Shown here: positions 1-10,639 of the stretch, in pieces
How positions within the stretch are numbered: position 1 is the stretch's first letter
Layout of the letters: each line of letters starts with the position of its first letter
Assembly (NCBI RefSeq): GCF_048564905.1
Contig: NC_132996.1
Coordinates: 46,300,001 to 46,364,000, forward strand
Direction of reading: 5' to 3'
DNA length: 64,000 bases
Source of the DNA: Vicugna pacos
Taxonomy: Eukaryota > Chordata > Mammalia > Artiodactyla > Camelidae
Position numbers and translations under genes: made by a program
The notes under the pieces: model-generated
Told to the model about the DNA's origin: nothing
Databases searched by the model: none
The model's input: only the letters and a program-made list of their open reading frames with translations

Positions 1-228
1 CAATCAGAAAAGTGTGAATTAAAACAAATGAGCTATCACTTTACATGTTATAGATGGACAAGACTTAGAAAATTGGAGAGCGCCAAGTGCGGGTGGAGAT
101 GAGGGATACAGGTCCTTGTCCGTGGCTGGTGGGGAGAGGTGGGGAGAGATGGCGAGTGGTAACTGACACAGTGGTTTGGGAGAACCATCTGGCAGTATTT
201 AACCAAATTCAGACATGCTCATTTTCTG
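1..228 (+). mobile_element. L1M LINE fragment, cut by window edge
   Basis: Reads as the end of old L1 ORF2 on the plus strand: the 'AGCTATCACTTTACA' start, a gap-rich middle ('GCTGGTGGGGAG') and the 'ACCATCTGGCAGTATTTAA' block appear in the order of the L1 consensus. The left end lies outside the window. It is heavily diverged and has no open frame, so it is a dead fossil LINE. Confidence 0.65.
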
Positions 229-258
229 ATAGGTATTAATTATATTATTGCCTTTTTG

Positions 259-320
259 CATTAAAAATAATCATCAAACACCTACTTTTCTCATTAAAAA
301 TAATTATTCAATACCTACTA
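259..320. repeat. 32-bp imperfect tandem duplication
   Basis: Two adjacent copies of a CATTAAAAATAAT...CACCTACT unit start at 260 and 292 (period 32). They differ at several bases. This is probably a local duplication at the edge of an L2 fragment. Confidence 0.6.
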
Positions 321-405
321 ACCTAGCTCCACCTTGCTCTACCACGTCCTAGGGCTCAGACGCAATCCTTGTTCTCATGGAGCTTAAGATACAGGGGGAT
401 ATGCT
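305..405 (-). mobile_element. L2 LINE fragment
   Basis: 'CAATACCTACTA' followed by 'CTTGTTCTCATGGAGCTTA' fits the reverse complement of the L2 3' region. It is short and diverged. Confidence 0.4.
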
Positions 406-487
406 CGATCGTCTTTGTACCACCAGGAACTAGGAGGGCTCCTGGCTCACTCTAGCTCAGTAAATGTCTGCTGAATAAATGAAGAAG
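405..487 (+). mobile_element. L2 LINE 3' end
   Basis: Ends with 'CAGTAAATGTCTGCTGAATAAATGAA', the usual L2 3' terminus (AATAAATGTTTGTTGAATGAATGA). It abuts the preceding opposite-strand L2 piece. Confidence 0.5.
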
Positions 488-674
488 GAACAGCAGATAT
501 TAACCACACCACTGCTTTCCAATCTTACCATAAATGGACCAACTCAGCCCCTACGACTGTCCCCCAGGCAGGACTGGTTCTATTTGTCCTGCAACCTATT
601 CTTGGCCTCCAGGACAAGCCTTAAACTCACATCCCCAACCCCCGCCCCCCTTCTCCATACACATTAAAGTTATT
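488..674. other. Unassigned sequence
   Basis: I see no recognisable gene or repeat, only a short C-rich run near 640-655. Confidence 0.5.
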
Positions 675-898
675 TGTAACTAACGTTCATTATCTTCCAA
701 GCACTTAGCTAAGTTCCTTTACTGCCTAATACACATTCAGTGATGTAGGTATTATTATCATCTTCATTTTGCCCATGAGGAAACTGAAGCTCAGAGCAGT
801 GATGGAACTTGCCTGAGGTCACACAGCTTTTGAGGTGCAGGCTAATTCTACCTCTGATTATTTTTGCTCCGTGGTCTGAGTCCCCCTCCACCACATCA
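675..898 (-). mobile_element. MIR SINE
   Basis: Reverse-complement MIR core: 'GTAGGTATTATTATCATC', 'GAGGAAACTGAAGCTCAG', then 'GAGGTCACACAGCT'. Nearly the full MIR length is present, with the diverged tRNA-related end at the right. Confidence 0.8.
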
Positions 899-907
899 GT
901 TTGGGTA

Positions 908-1248
908 GAGTATACTTTAGTTTGGGGTGCCGTAACAAAACACCACAGACTAGGTAGCTTATAAACAACAGAAATCCATTTCTCACAATTCTAGGGGCTG
1001 GGAGTCCAAGATCAGGGTGCCAGCATGGTCAGGTGAGGGCCCTCAGGGCATCACAGATTCCTTACAGGTATCCTCACGCGGGGGAAGGGCAAGGATGCTC
1101 TCCCAGGTTTCTTTCATAAGGGCATTAATCTAATCATCCCAGATCACCCTATCACCTCCCCACATCCCACCTTCTAGTGCTATCCCATTGGGCATTAGGA
1201 TTTCAATGTATGAATCTGCGGGGGTGACAGATACTCAGACCATAGCAG
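908..1248 (-). mobile_element. MaLR solo LTR (MLT1/MST group)
   Basis: Begins with the reverse end 'TTTAGTTTGGGGTGCCGTAACA', contains the 'TTTCTCACAATTCTAGGG' block and finishes near 'CTCAGACCATAGCA'. This is the standard layout of an ERVL-MaLR LTR read backwards. No internal region is attached, so it is a broken solo LTR fossil, old and shared across placental mammals. Confidence 0.8.
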
Positions 1249-1254
1249 GGGGCA

Positions 1255-1874
1255 TTTACCTTTGTGGCAACACCTAGTGCCTTAACATAATGCACATTAT
1301 GTTCTTGGCAAATACACGCTGAACAAAAGCAGTATTTTTATAACTGTCTGTTAAGGCATTGGTTTTTCACTCTGAGGTCTGAATAATCACCAACACTAGC
1401 TCCCCGCCCTCACCCTCCAACAGCACAGCTTTAATCAGGAGAACCTGCTCATTAGAATGGAACCCCAAAGCTTTGCCTTAGCTCCTCCCAGGAGCCTCAG
1501 CCAGTCCGCTCCCAAATGGTTCTGTTCAGGGCTGAAAAGATTTATAGCATCCTCTGGTTGCTGACGATGTTTCTCTATTGATCCCACTTCCGGAGCTCTG
1601 CTCAGGGGACAGGGAGTGACTGAAATGCTAAATTTTTACCAGGCTCACTGCAAAATCAGCCAGACAGCCCAGGCCTCCTTGGGGACCAGGAGCTGAAGGC
1701 GGAGAGCCACTGAGTCACACACGCTTCCTCCTGACCTACAGTGGGCAAAACCTCCCCCTCCCTCCAGTCAGTGCCTCAACAGCCAGTTTTCAGGTTTATT
1801 GCAAGGTCTTTGCTTGCAGGTTTCAGCCTTCCCTTTCTCACAAGCCATTTACTCCACCATGGCCCTGCTGCACC
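1255..1874. other. Mostly unassigned sequence
   Basis: A possible L2 scrap lies at about 1262-1330. The remainder shows no repeat or gene I recognise and is fairly GC-balanced single-copy-looking DNA. Confidence 0.4.
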
Positions 1875-2035
1875 TTATAGTCCCGACACGATAGCCCCTT
1901 TCACACTGGTGACCGGGATTGCTCTAAACATGTTTATCTTCTCCATTAGTCTTTACCCTCTTTGAGGGCAGGGACCATACGGCTCCTGCACTTAGAACAG
2001 AGTCTACCGGTGGAAATGCTGAATGAAAGAATGAC
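1875..2035 (+). mobile_element. L2 LINE 3' end
   Basis: 'TCTTTGAGGGCAGGGACCAT' followed by 'CTGAATGAAAGAATG' is the L2 3' terminal signature. The left boundary is approximate. Confidence 0.6.
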
Positions 2036-2479
2036 ACGCACACTGGTCAGTTTTCACAGCAGGGACTGAGAATGTGAGACCCACCTCTACCACAGGTGAG
2101 TTACAGATGCCCTAGTTCAGCTCTAAGATTCTGCAGGGCAGGAACACCATTTATTTCTGGTTTAGATAGAAGAGATCTTATCCATGGGATAAAAACTGGG
2201 TCAGGGATGGTATCTGTCCATACGCCACCCCTCCCTACTGTCACACCCATGACAGGCATCGTTGACTGTTCACGGTGTCCTCCTTTGCCGGGTAACCAGG
2301 CAGGCTCTCCTAATCGTGAGCGACAAAGCCCCTGTGCCACCCCTTTGGCTGGGAACAGTGAACCACGTTGTGCTTTGCGTGACAGATGGTACAAAGCCGT
2401 GGCTTCTCACAGTCTAATTGGAAAGAAAATGCTTTCACAAATAAAAAGATTAAATAACACCACAATGCTCTGTAATTTA
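2036..2479. other. Unassigned sequence
   Basis: No repeat family is recognised. Open frames of 135 codons (plus) and 97 codons (minus) overlap here, but neither has a recognisable domain, flanking splice signals or codon bias, so I do not call a gene. Confidence 0.45.
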
Positions 2480-2735
2480 TTCACTCATTTAACAAAAATT
2501 TAATGAGCATCTATTATGTGCCGACAAAGATTTATTGAGCATATACCATATGAAATGCTGGGGATGTAGGAAGATGAATAAGGTGCCAGTCCCTGCTTTC
2601 AAGCGGTTTGTAGTCCAATGGAGGACATGGAAATATTGCATTTAATATACAATGTGGTAAGCTGTTGGCACAGAAAACATGGGATGCTATAAGAAACCAT
2701 AAAAATGGCCTTGGGAAGTCTAACAAGGAACCAGA
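2480..2735 (-). mobile_element. L2 LINE 3' region
   Basis: 'TTTATTGAGCATATACCATATGAAATGCTGGGGATGTAGG' type sequence (seen at 2530-2570), then 'CCAGTCCCTGCTTTCAAG', is the reverse-complement L2 3' layout. Confidence 0.65.
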
Positions 2736-2747
2736 GAAAGGGTACTA

Positions 2748-3186
2748 TATTCGTTTCTTGATACCACTGTAACAAATTACCACTAATTTGTGGCTTAAAA
2801 CAACAGAAATTTATTCTTTCACAGATCTGGCAGCCAAAAGTCCAAAAATCAGGGCCATATTCTCTCCAGAGTCCCTAGGAGAGAGCCAGTTCCTTGCCTC
2901 TTCCAACTTCTGGTGGCTGCCAGCCTTCCTTGGCTTGTGGCTGCATCACTCCAATCTTCAACGCCACGATCGTCAGACCTCTCTCTGCTCTGTTATCCCA
3001 TTGCCTTCTCCTCTGTATGTGTCAAATCTCCCACTGTATTCCTCTTATAGGATACATGTGACTGCACCTCATGACTCTTAATTTAGTCACATCTATAGTC
3101 TTCTTTTTGACATGTAAAGTAACAATCTAATTCTGGGAGTCAGGATGTGGATATCTTTGGAGGGTGGCATTTTTCAGCCTCCCACA
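2748..3186 (-). mobile_element. MLT1-type MaLR solo LTR
   Basis: Almost full length and read backwards: 'AACAACAGAAATTTATTC', 'CTTGCCTCTTCCAACTTCTG', 'CCTTCTCCTCTGTATGTGTC', then an end at 'TTCAGCCTCCCACA'. Subfamily looks like the MLT1C/D group. It is a non-coding fossil. Confidence 0.85.
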
Positions 3187-3255
3187 GGTACCCAGCACTT
3201 GAACTGTGCCTGGCACATTACAGACACTCTGTTAAATGTTATGTGAATGAGTAAA
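3187..3255 (+). mobile_element. L2 3' end scrap
   Basis: 'GTGCCTGGCACATTACAGACACTC...GAATGAGT' matches the extreme L2 3' end. It immediately follows the MLT1 LTR, so the LTR may have inserted into this L2. Confidence 0.5.
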
Positions 3256-3804
3256 GTTGCACCTAACCTGTGAACACAGAGATGAGTGTGTAGAGAATGA
3301 TAGACTCTTGTGCAGAGAGTCCATGAGACAGGAATCAAGAGAGGAGGTCACAAGCTGGGGAAGATAGCAGGAAGACCAAAAGTTATAGAAACTGATTCAG
3401 TTGGACACCAAAGCAGAGCAGGCAGCAAGTAGGGACAGTGGTGAGCAACAGCAAGACACCAAGAAGAAAAGTCAGGGCCAGTTTAGGATTAACCTCTGTA
3501 AAATCGAAAGTTCACCAGCAGTCCATTTATGCAAGCTTTGCTGGGCTAGGACACCGATGAAAACAGTGGTAAGGATGCTGAGATGCTGGTGGGCTCATGG
3601 TTTCCATCTGTTTCTGGTGCTCGCAGTGCCCTCCCCAAACTGCCTCCCTAGCCTACTCTTACTCAACTTTCGGGTCTCAGACCACGTGTCTGTTCCTGAC
3701 TCTGGCTCTCTCGTCCCTGCCCTCTTCCCACAGAGCCCAGGGCAGCCAGTTAGAGAGGAGAGCAGTAGTAGAGCACAGTGGGAGACAGTGAGGATGCTGG
3801 AACA
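3256..3804. other. Unassigned, possible L2 interior
   Basis: The right half (about 3600-3804) is pyrimidine-rich and could be the body of the L2 that ends at 3922. I cannot align it with confidence. The 151-codon frame running through it is not recognised. Confidence 0.35.
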
Positions 3805-3922
3805 GAAGCTCCGGGGGCAGGGATTTGGGTCTGTTTTGTTCACTGCAGTATCCTAGTGCCTAAAACAGTGCCTGACACACAGTAGACACCCAATAAATAT
3901 TTGTTAAAAGAATGAATGAATG
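3805..3922 (+). mobile_element. L2 LINE 3' end
   Basis: 'GGGGGCAGGGATTTGGGTCTG', 'CCTAAAACAGTGCCTGACAC' and 'AATAAATATTTGTTAAAAGAATGAATGAA' (3894-3922) form the classic L2 3' terminus. Confidence 0.8.
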
Positions 3923-3924
3923 GG

Positions 3925-4095
3925 GCCAGATTTGGCATTCTAACCATGATTCTACAACTTACTGGCTGTAAGTAAATTGCTTAATCTCTCTGTGCCCCTG
4001 TGTCCTTATCTGTAAAAATCAGGAAACTAATATCTGCCTCATGAGGTTGTTCTGGAGAGTAGAAGGGCTGATGGGGCAAAACATTTAGAACCATG
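3925..4095 (+). mobile_element. MIR SINE
   Basis: Forward MIR: 'ACAACTTACTGGCTGTAAG', 'CTTAATCTCTCTGTGCC', 'GCCTCATGAGGTTGTT'. The 3' tail is missing. Confidence 0.75.
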
Positions 4096-4739
4096 CTGGG
4101 ACCAGAGATGTTTTTCAACTCCACACTGTAGAGGTACTCAGAAGTTTCCCCAAAGTCCCCTATATGTTTAATTTTAAAGTACATTCTAAACTATTTTCAA
4201 AACTGCAAATTTCAATAGGATGCACTCTCAAAAGTATCCTGCATCAGCACCAACCCACAGCAAGACACACGTGTTCCACTTGCATTGACTTTACAAATTG
4301 GTAAATGATACGACCTAAATTTTTAATATAAAGCTAGACTAGCAAAATGATATCTGTTCGCTCTGTTGGGGTTCTAAGGAGAGATTTCACTGGAACACAG
4401 GGTACATATTCTGGGGGGAGATGCTGGTGACTACTTTTATCTAATTCTGTTTAAGACAATGATAAGATTTGATTTCGTACATTTCCAAACATATGCAAAG
4501 ACAGTAAAGTTTGTCTTATTTGAAGGAATGTCCTTCCTCCAGCCTAAAGGAAGAGAGAACCGTTGTGATTTGTTAAAATCATCAGTGTCTTAGCCCTCTG
4601 GTTCCACTGCAGTTATAAACCGTGAGGCACCAACATGGTGTCTGTCTTTATCTGTACTCACTCAATGGAAAGGAAGTTGTACCAGAAATGGCAAAGTGAT
4701 AGGTTATTCTTTCAAAACATAGAGCTCAGCTGGTCCTCT
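4096..4739. other. Unassigned sequence
   Basis: No repeat or gene is recognised. It is moderately AT-rich. Confidence 0.5.
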
Positions 4740-5190
4740 CAAGTATTCATTCATTCATTTCAGAAATGAAAATTAACAACATACCATGTGGCGGGTATTG
4801 TGCTGGGTGCTGAGGTTGTAGTGGTGATGGGTGCAAGACAGACAGGATCCTGCCACGATGGAGCACAGAGCTCTCGGGCAGGAAGAACCTCAAACGATGA
4901 GAGGAAGTAAGAGTCCCGCGTGAGAGCTGAAGTCAATCACTTAGGTGGAGAAGGGACTTCCCTGGACTTTGAGAGGAAAAGAGACTTAAGCTGAGATCTG
5001 AACCATAAGTAGGAACAACAATAAGTAGGAATTTTTGTAAAAGGAAGGACGGTTTAATAAAAAAAAATGCAGGGAGGTGAGGGACAATATTCCAGCAGAG
5101 ATAAGGACATGCATGAAGGCACAGAGGCAAGGCAGAGGACGCCATGCTTGCAGAACTGGAAGAAACTGATCATGGCTGGACCATAATGCT
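4740..5190 (-). mobile_element. L2 LINE 3' region
   Basis: The order 'ATTCATTCATTCATTTCAG', 'TGTGCTGGGTGCTGAGG', 'GAGATCTGAACC' and 'AATATTCCAGCAGAG' follows the reverse L2 consensus over about 450 bases. Confidence 0.75.
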
Positions 5191-6014
5191 GGGGCTTTCA
5201 CTCTCAGCCCTCATTTTTCAAACATGCTCACTGGTAGATCACTCAATGTATTTCTTGGCCTTTAACTGATTTTTTCATTTCAATTCCCTTTTTTGGTTGT
5301 TGCCTGCCCCTTTCTAATATCCACTTTTCCAGATGGTTACCACTGTTTGCCATGTGTCCAACATCCCTTCAACTTTTTGATCTTCTGCAGCACCCTTAAC
5401 TCTGCTTTCCTATCTTGGTGAAAATGACACCTTCCTGTCTGGTGGCCGCCCCAAAGCTTTTCTCATCTGCCTTTGTTGGGACTCAGATTTCATACCCACA
5501 GATAGCAATCTTCAAAAGGGAGATTGATCCCAGAGTAATAACTCTCCAGCCTGAGCTTTGCAAAATGAGAGAAAGTCTTTGATCCCTCTCTGGTTGCCCC
5601 TTGGAATGAAACAAAGTCTTTGAAGTTTGTCACACCTAGAAATGAGAAAACAGGACCAGTGGAGACACAAGGTTTAGTAAGACCAAGATGATGTTGTGTG
5701 TAGGTTACTTTGTTAAAGGATTTAAGATTTCCAAGAATCTTATTTAGGTTTAGGCTGTCAAAATTAGCATCAGAAATTAGATAACTCAAGCTGAATGCTC
5801 TTCCCCCATCCTCCTGGCTACATGCACCACGGTGGCGATCCCACACTGTAACACTTTCTCCCCCTAAGAACTTTCCAGAATGTATTCCAGATGCCAGACA
5901 AGTCAATATTCAGATGCATTTTGCATAGTCCACAAACACACACTATCTGCCTTCTAGAATTGCACAGAGAAACGTGATTTGCCACTGAGAGTTAGGCAAC
6001 AGGCACAAACAGCA

Positions 6015-6028
6015 GCGCCATCTGAGCA
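6015..6028 (-). promoter_or_regulatory. CTCF-like site, partial match
   Basis: The reverse complement reads TGCTCAGATGGCGC. Its right ten bases (CAGATGGCGC) fit the CTCF core YAGRKGGCRS exactly, while the left four do not. It points left. Confidence 0.35.
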
Positions 6029-6322
6029 CCAGCTCGCCAACCCTGAAGCCACGTGATTCACACCGCAAAGGAAATGGAATCCAAAATGCTGACTGAGTTT
6101 ACTTTGTAATCAGGTCTACCAGGCAGGGATGGTTATGGGTTGCTCTGGGGCCTGGAAGCTCTCCCCTAAATAACTCAGTCCACCCTGTTTTCTCACTAGA
6201 TCAGCAACATGTACTGAAGATCAGTTAAAGCATGTGTTCGTTAATTATCCTCCAGAAGAAGACCGTAACCAGTCTCAAACAGGAAGTGTTTTTACCGTGT
6301 GCTCAATTCTAGCACTAAGTTG

Positions 6323-6336
6323 CCAGTAGGTGGCAG
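6323..6336 (+). promoter_or_regulatory. CTCF core motif, perfect consensus
   Basis: CCAGTAGGTGGCAG matches the CTCF core CCASYAGRKGGCRS at all 14 positions and points right. It lies in repeat-poor sequence about 310 bases from a weaker, left-pointing site, a divergent arrangement. Binding in any cell type is inference from the motif alone. Confidence 0.5.
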
Positions 6337-6804
6337 AAATTCAAAAAAATTTAATAATTCTGCTTTCTTTTAAAGCAAAGTCCAAGTGTGTTGAACCCAA
6401 TCTTCGATAGTCATGTCACATCTGTATGAGATTAGAAGCGGTGAAAGAAATGCTTGTGAAGCTGATGGATAACCAACTTGGATTTACCACGGTTTTAAGT
6501 AATTTCGGAAATTTCCTTGGAGGGTTTAAAAAAAAAAAAACCATGGTACAAAGCATTTAATCCATTGTATTATTTTTATGACTAGTCATAAGGAATTGCT
6601 CTGTATTATGTGGATTTTATTCTATAGCCAACTCTGGTCTTGGGTCTTTTTATTGTTGGTCCACACTCACCACCCATGAATTTTGAAATACTGTAGTTCA
6701 AAGTTTTCCAAAGAAGATGAAGTTGGCAGCTTCTAATGAACTCTCAGTCTACAATAAATAGTCTGATAGAGGTTGGTTTTTTTTTTAATGCTTAAAAGTG
6801 GCTT

Positions 6805-6808
<4 letters not shown>

Positions 6809-6835
<27 letters not shown>

Positions 6836-6851
6836 CACACACGCATATACA
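6809..6851. repeat. (AAAAC)n / (AC)n simple repeat
   Basis: Runs of AAAAC change into ACACAC and then a short ATATAC tail. Confidence 0.9.
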
Positions 6852-7573
6852 TATTTTCCAGATGCACTCAGTAGCCAGAGTTATGTGGAAATACGAACCA
6901 GAAATGTGAAGGAATAAAATTTCAAGTCATGGAGAGGAAAAAAATCTGACATAAATAGTTCCAATTAAGATCTACAAGATATTGTTTATAGACTTTCAAG
7001 TGGGACCCTTTGAAAGCAACAGGAAACACACAACATATGAAACGTAATGAAAAGTTTTCCTTCTTATAGAACTTAGGAGAAAAACCAAGCTCTGAATGGT
7101 TGGGTTTTTTTGAAAGACAAATCAAGCAACACCCAGAAGCCGCTTAGAGGTTTTGGAAGAGGTTTTTGGAACATTTTGGGTTCTGTCGGTAACTTTGAAA
7201 TTCTTCAGGAAAGACTGCCATAGAAATACAAAGAATTAAGGAGGAGTTTTTGGTGATACCAAGGAATCAACTCACCACTGCAAAAAAATACATTCTTTCC
7301 ATATTTGTATTAGCGTTTTTCCTCCCTCCTGATACACAGAGAGGCAAGACGCAACCTAATTTCATTTCAAACAGATACTGAATTTCCCTCCACCAGCTGT
7401 GATGCAATCCTTTGCAAGCCAGCTTCTCCACCCAGTGGTTCTGTCCCTGGGCGACCTGCCAATAACCACACCAGTTTGTCACTGTGGCTGTTCTTTAGGT
7501 TTGGAAGCAAAGAGCTGGGTGGGTGGGGACCCATCCCCGATTACCCTATGCTTCTATTACTTATACCAGAGGC

Positions 7574-7757
7574 CAGTGGTATTTCAGAATTAGGTCCCCT
7601 GACCAGCAGCAACAGCATCACCTGAGAACCTGCTAGAAATACAAAGCCTTGGACCCTCTCTTTAGACCTACTGAACCAGAAACTCTAAAGGTAGAACCCA
7701 GCAATCAGAAGCTCTCTAGGTGCTTCTGATTCACACTCAAGTTTGAATCTTTCAACA
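7574..7757 (-). mobile_element. MER5A hAT-Charlie element
   Basis: Starts 'CAGTGGTATTTCAGAA', contains 'CAGCATCACCTGAGAACCTG' and 'CTACTGAACCAGAAACTCT', and ends 'TTTGAATCTTTCAA'. This is the MER5A layout at near full length (about 185 bases). It is a non-autonomous DNA transposon with no protein. Confidence 0.85.
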
Positions 7758-7977
7758 GAGTAGAGGCTCACTGTATTCAAGATTTAGGGGCTTCTCCTGC
7801 AGGCTGTGAAGTGAATCCCTAAGTACCAAGGGTGGAGGCAAGGAGGGCAGACTTTGGAACCTGTTTGGTCATTCTCAGTATAAGAGCGTGATTTTCTTTG
7901 TTTTGTGAGTGGAGTTATTTTCCCACAAACCGAGTTTACTTTCTGAAAATCAATATGGTGGAGCATAAGAGGGAGGT

Positions 7978-8185
7978 CTTCAACTCTACCACTTTTTAGC
8001 TGTGCAACTTTGAGCAAATGACTTAATTTATCAGTGCCTCAATTCCTACATCTGTAAAGCAGAGGTAATACAAATTCTACTTTTCTGGATTGTAAGGATT
8101 AAACGAGGCAGTGCATGAAAAGCATGAAAAATAGTGCCTGACATGTCACAACCATAGTAAGTGTTCCATAGTATCATTTTTATGG
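7978..8185 (+). mobile_element. MIR SINE
   Basis: 'CTACCACTTTTTAGCTGTGC', 'CTACATCTGTAAAGCAGAG' and 'AATAGTGCCTGACATG' are in forward MIR order. Confidence 0.8.
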
Positions 8186-8345
8186 TCCTTCAAAATCAAA
8201 CTCACTTGTCACCTCTGAGTCAAGGTCTTCCTGCCTCCACTACCCTAAATTGGTTGATCCTTTTTCTGTGCTGTAACTATATTTGTCCTTAGCATTTATA
8301 CATTAGCCTTGGTCATGGCTTACACTCCTTAATGGAAGAGGAGTG
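8186..8345 (+). mobile_element. L2 LINE fragment
   Basis: 'CACTTGTCACCTCTGAGTCAAGGTCTTCCTG' type sequence (8203-8232) and a later 'CTCCTTAATGGAAGAGG' fit the L2 3' half. The terminus is missing. Confidence 0.5.
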
Positions 8346-8823
8346 GTTTTCTAACTGAAAATCGGGATGTTATTCCTAGAAGAAAAGGGTAGAGAATTTA
8401 AGAAGGGGAAAACAACACATATCTATAATGGGCATAATACTTAGTCTTTGCAAGTTATTGTTTCTTCTGCAAAATCAAGTTAAACTAACAAATAGTCATT
8501 GAGCCCAACACACGTAGCTGTATGTAGACATATAGTCACATCATGAGTTTTGGTTACATGAATATCCAATGATTATCTACATATTGCTCACAAGTGACCC
8601 ACCATGTGGCGTGTTATATTTTTCCTGTGTAACAGGTGTCAGAGAAAATTATGAAAGGCTTTTGTTGGCAAAACAAGATTAAGTGGATCTAGTTCAACCA
8701 TCCAGGCTGTCTTTGCTTTTCATTGTCTTTGACCTATTTTATAATTCTGTACATTGCAGAAAACTAATAATTATGTGTGTTATTGTTATACATAGAAATG
8801 CAGATTATTGTGTATGGTGGAAT
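8346..8823. other. Unassigned AT-rich sequence
   Basis: No repeat or gene is recognised. Confidence 0.45.
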
Positions 8824-9440
8824 GTTGTAGTAGGCAGATTCTAAGATAAACTCCCAATGTCCTAGGATAATCTTTTTCTCTTAAATGTAGGCAGAACATG
8901 TGAATGAGATATCATTCCTGTGATTATGTTACGTTATATGGCAGAAGGGAGATTTTGGGGGGTAGACATAATCTAATCACACGAGCCTTAATCTCACGGG
9001 CCCTTTAAAGTAGAGAGTTTTCTCCAGCTGATGGCAGAAAGGGAAGTTTGAGAGATTTAAAGCACCAGAAGATTCTGACATGTAGTTGCTGGCTTTGAAG
9101 ATGAAGGGGACTGTGTACAAGAACCAAAGAAGGGTTTCTAGTTGTTGACAGCAATCTCAGCCAATAGGCAGCAAGGAAATGGGGTCCTCGGTTTTGTAGC
9201 TACATGGAACTGAATTCAGCTAGCATTCTAAGTGAGCCTGGAAGCAGATTCCTAGACTCTCCTGATAAGAGTCCAAGCTGGCCAACAACTTGATCTTGGC
9301 CTTGGAAGACTCTAAACAGAATACTCAGCTGAGCCCATCCAGACTTCCCACCAACAGAACTGTGTGAGATAGTAAATGTGTGTTGTTTTAAGCTGTGAAA
9401 TTCGTGATGATTTGTTACGCAGCAACAGAAAACTATTATG
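8824..9440 (+). mobile_element. MLT1-type MaLR solo LTR
   Basis: A long forward LTR: 'TGTTGTAGTAGGCAGATTCT', 'GTGATTATGTTACGTTATAT', 'GTGAGCCTGGAAGCAGATTC', 'ACTGTGTGAGATAGTAAATG' and the end 'GATTTGTTACGCAGCAACAG'. It resembles the older MLT1 subfamilies and is a non-coding fossil. Confidence 0.85.
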
Positions 9441-9959
9441 AACGAAATTGATTATTGCCCTGTAAATAGATCATTTTGCTTCTCTTTGTGAATTCATTTC
9501 AGGATTCCTTTTTCCTTATATGTGATTCTGATCTTTGAATTCACCTTTGTACTAGTTGTAACATTTTACTGGTTCCTACAGGGATGAGTGGAATAAAACT
9601 CTTTGATACGTGCTCGGTTTATATTGGTACTGTAGTTAGGATTTTAACTTTTTTATTTGAAAATTGCTCTAACACTGGAATGACCAATTGTTTTGTGTTT
9701 TTTATTTGTTATATTCTGCAAACCTGTTACTCATTCAGTCTATCTTTTTTTTTCTTTCTAAAACTTCATTTAACATGGTAAATCACACCAGGTAGTTTAT
9801 CAGTTGCCTTCTGCCCCTACTTGCCAGCATCTCTTCTGGAGCCCTCAGTCCCAGTACTCCTGTCGGGATTGGTTACCCTCTAAGCCTGCTGCAGAACTGT
9901 CATCCTGGAACTTCCCTGTATCACCGCTCTGTGAATCTCCTTCACTTTTCTCCTTTTCC
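9441..9959. other. Unassigned AT-rich sequence
   Basis: No clear family. It could be the left continuation of the old LINE segment that follows. Confidence 0.35.
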
Positions 9960-10590
9960 TTATTCCACTTCTTGAATTCTTTCTTTGCTTATGCCCTTAT
10001 TTTGTGGGATAGCATCCTTCAGTAGCTTCCTGGAAAATGACGTATGAGAGGTCAACTTTTAAAAATATTTCATATTTACATAAGCTTTTCTTCAACTTTT
10101 ACTTGATTATGAAAGTAATTGTGTCGAAAATAATTTTCCCTTGGAATTTTGAAGGCATTATCCATTTGTACGTTAGCTTTTAATGCTGCTCTAGAGATGT
10201 CTTATGCTCTTCTGAATCTAATTCTTTGTATGTGTCTTGGTCTCATTGTCCCTCTCTCACCACTTCCAAAGATTTTTGAATCTTATTTTTGGTCTGGGAT
10301 GTAACAGAATTTCATAACAATGTGCCTTGGTGTGGGTCATTTAAATTCAAAGTATTGGCCAATGGATGGGTTTTTTTCAATATAGAAATTCAGGCTGCAT
10401 CATATTTGACCCTCAGCAGCAAGCGGTATAACTGGCTACTCTCTCCTTCCTGAAAGACTCCTGCATTTTCCTTGGCTTGTGTCTCACTCTTCTTGTTTTC
10501 CTCCCAGTTTTCTGATGGTTCCATTTTAATCCCCTTTGTATCTTGTCTTTGGGGTTCTCTGTTTTTCCTTATCTAAAATATTTTCCTTCC
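9960..10590 (-). mobile_element. Old L1M-type LINE segment
   Basis: 'ATCCTTCAGTAGCTTCCTG', 'TTGAAGGCATTATCCATTTG', 'AATTCTTTGTATGTG' and 'ACAATGTGCCTTGGTGTGGG' follow, in order, a mammal-wide repeat that I associate with old L1 5'-region sequence read backwards. The family name is tentative, but the repeat nature is fairly clear. Confidence 0.55.
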
Positions 10591-10639
10591 TGTGTCTTTA
10601 AATACCATTAATATGCCATCAAAATGCCAACTATATCCA

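Larger units (their letters stand above)
5191..7573. other. Long repeat-poor block
   Basis: About 2.4 kb with almost no recognisable transposon, unusual in this window. It holds two CTCF-like sites (separate entries) and a short A-rich simple repeat. Frames up to 138 codons (minus, 5490-5906) are unrecognised. Lack of old repeats is compatible with selected non-coding sequence but does not prove it. Confidence 0.5.

Noticed and set aside
8824-9440. Possible ERV internal genes next to the LTRs
   Set aside because: Each LTR here is solo. I see no recognisable internal region beside any of them.
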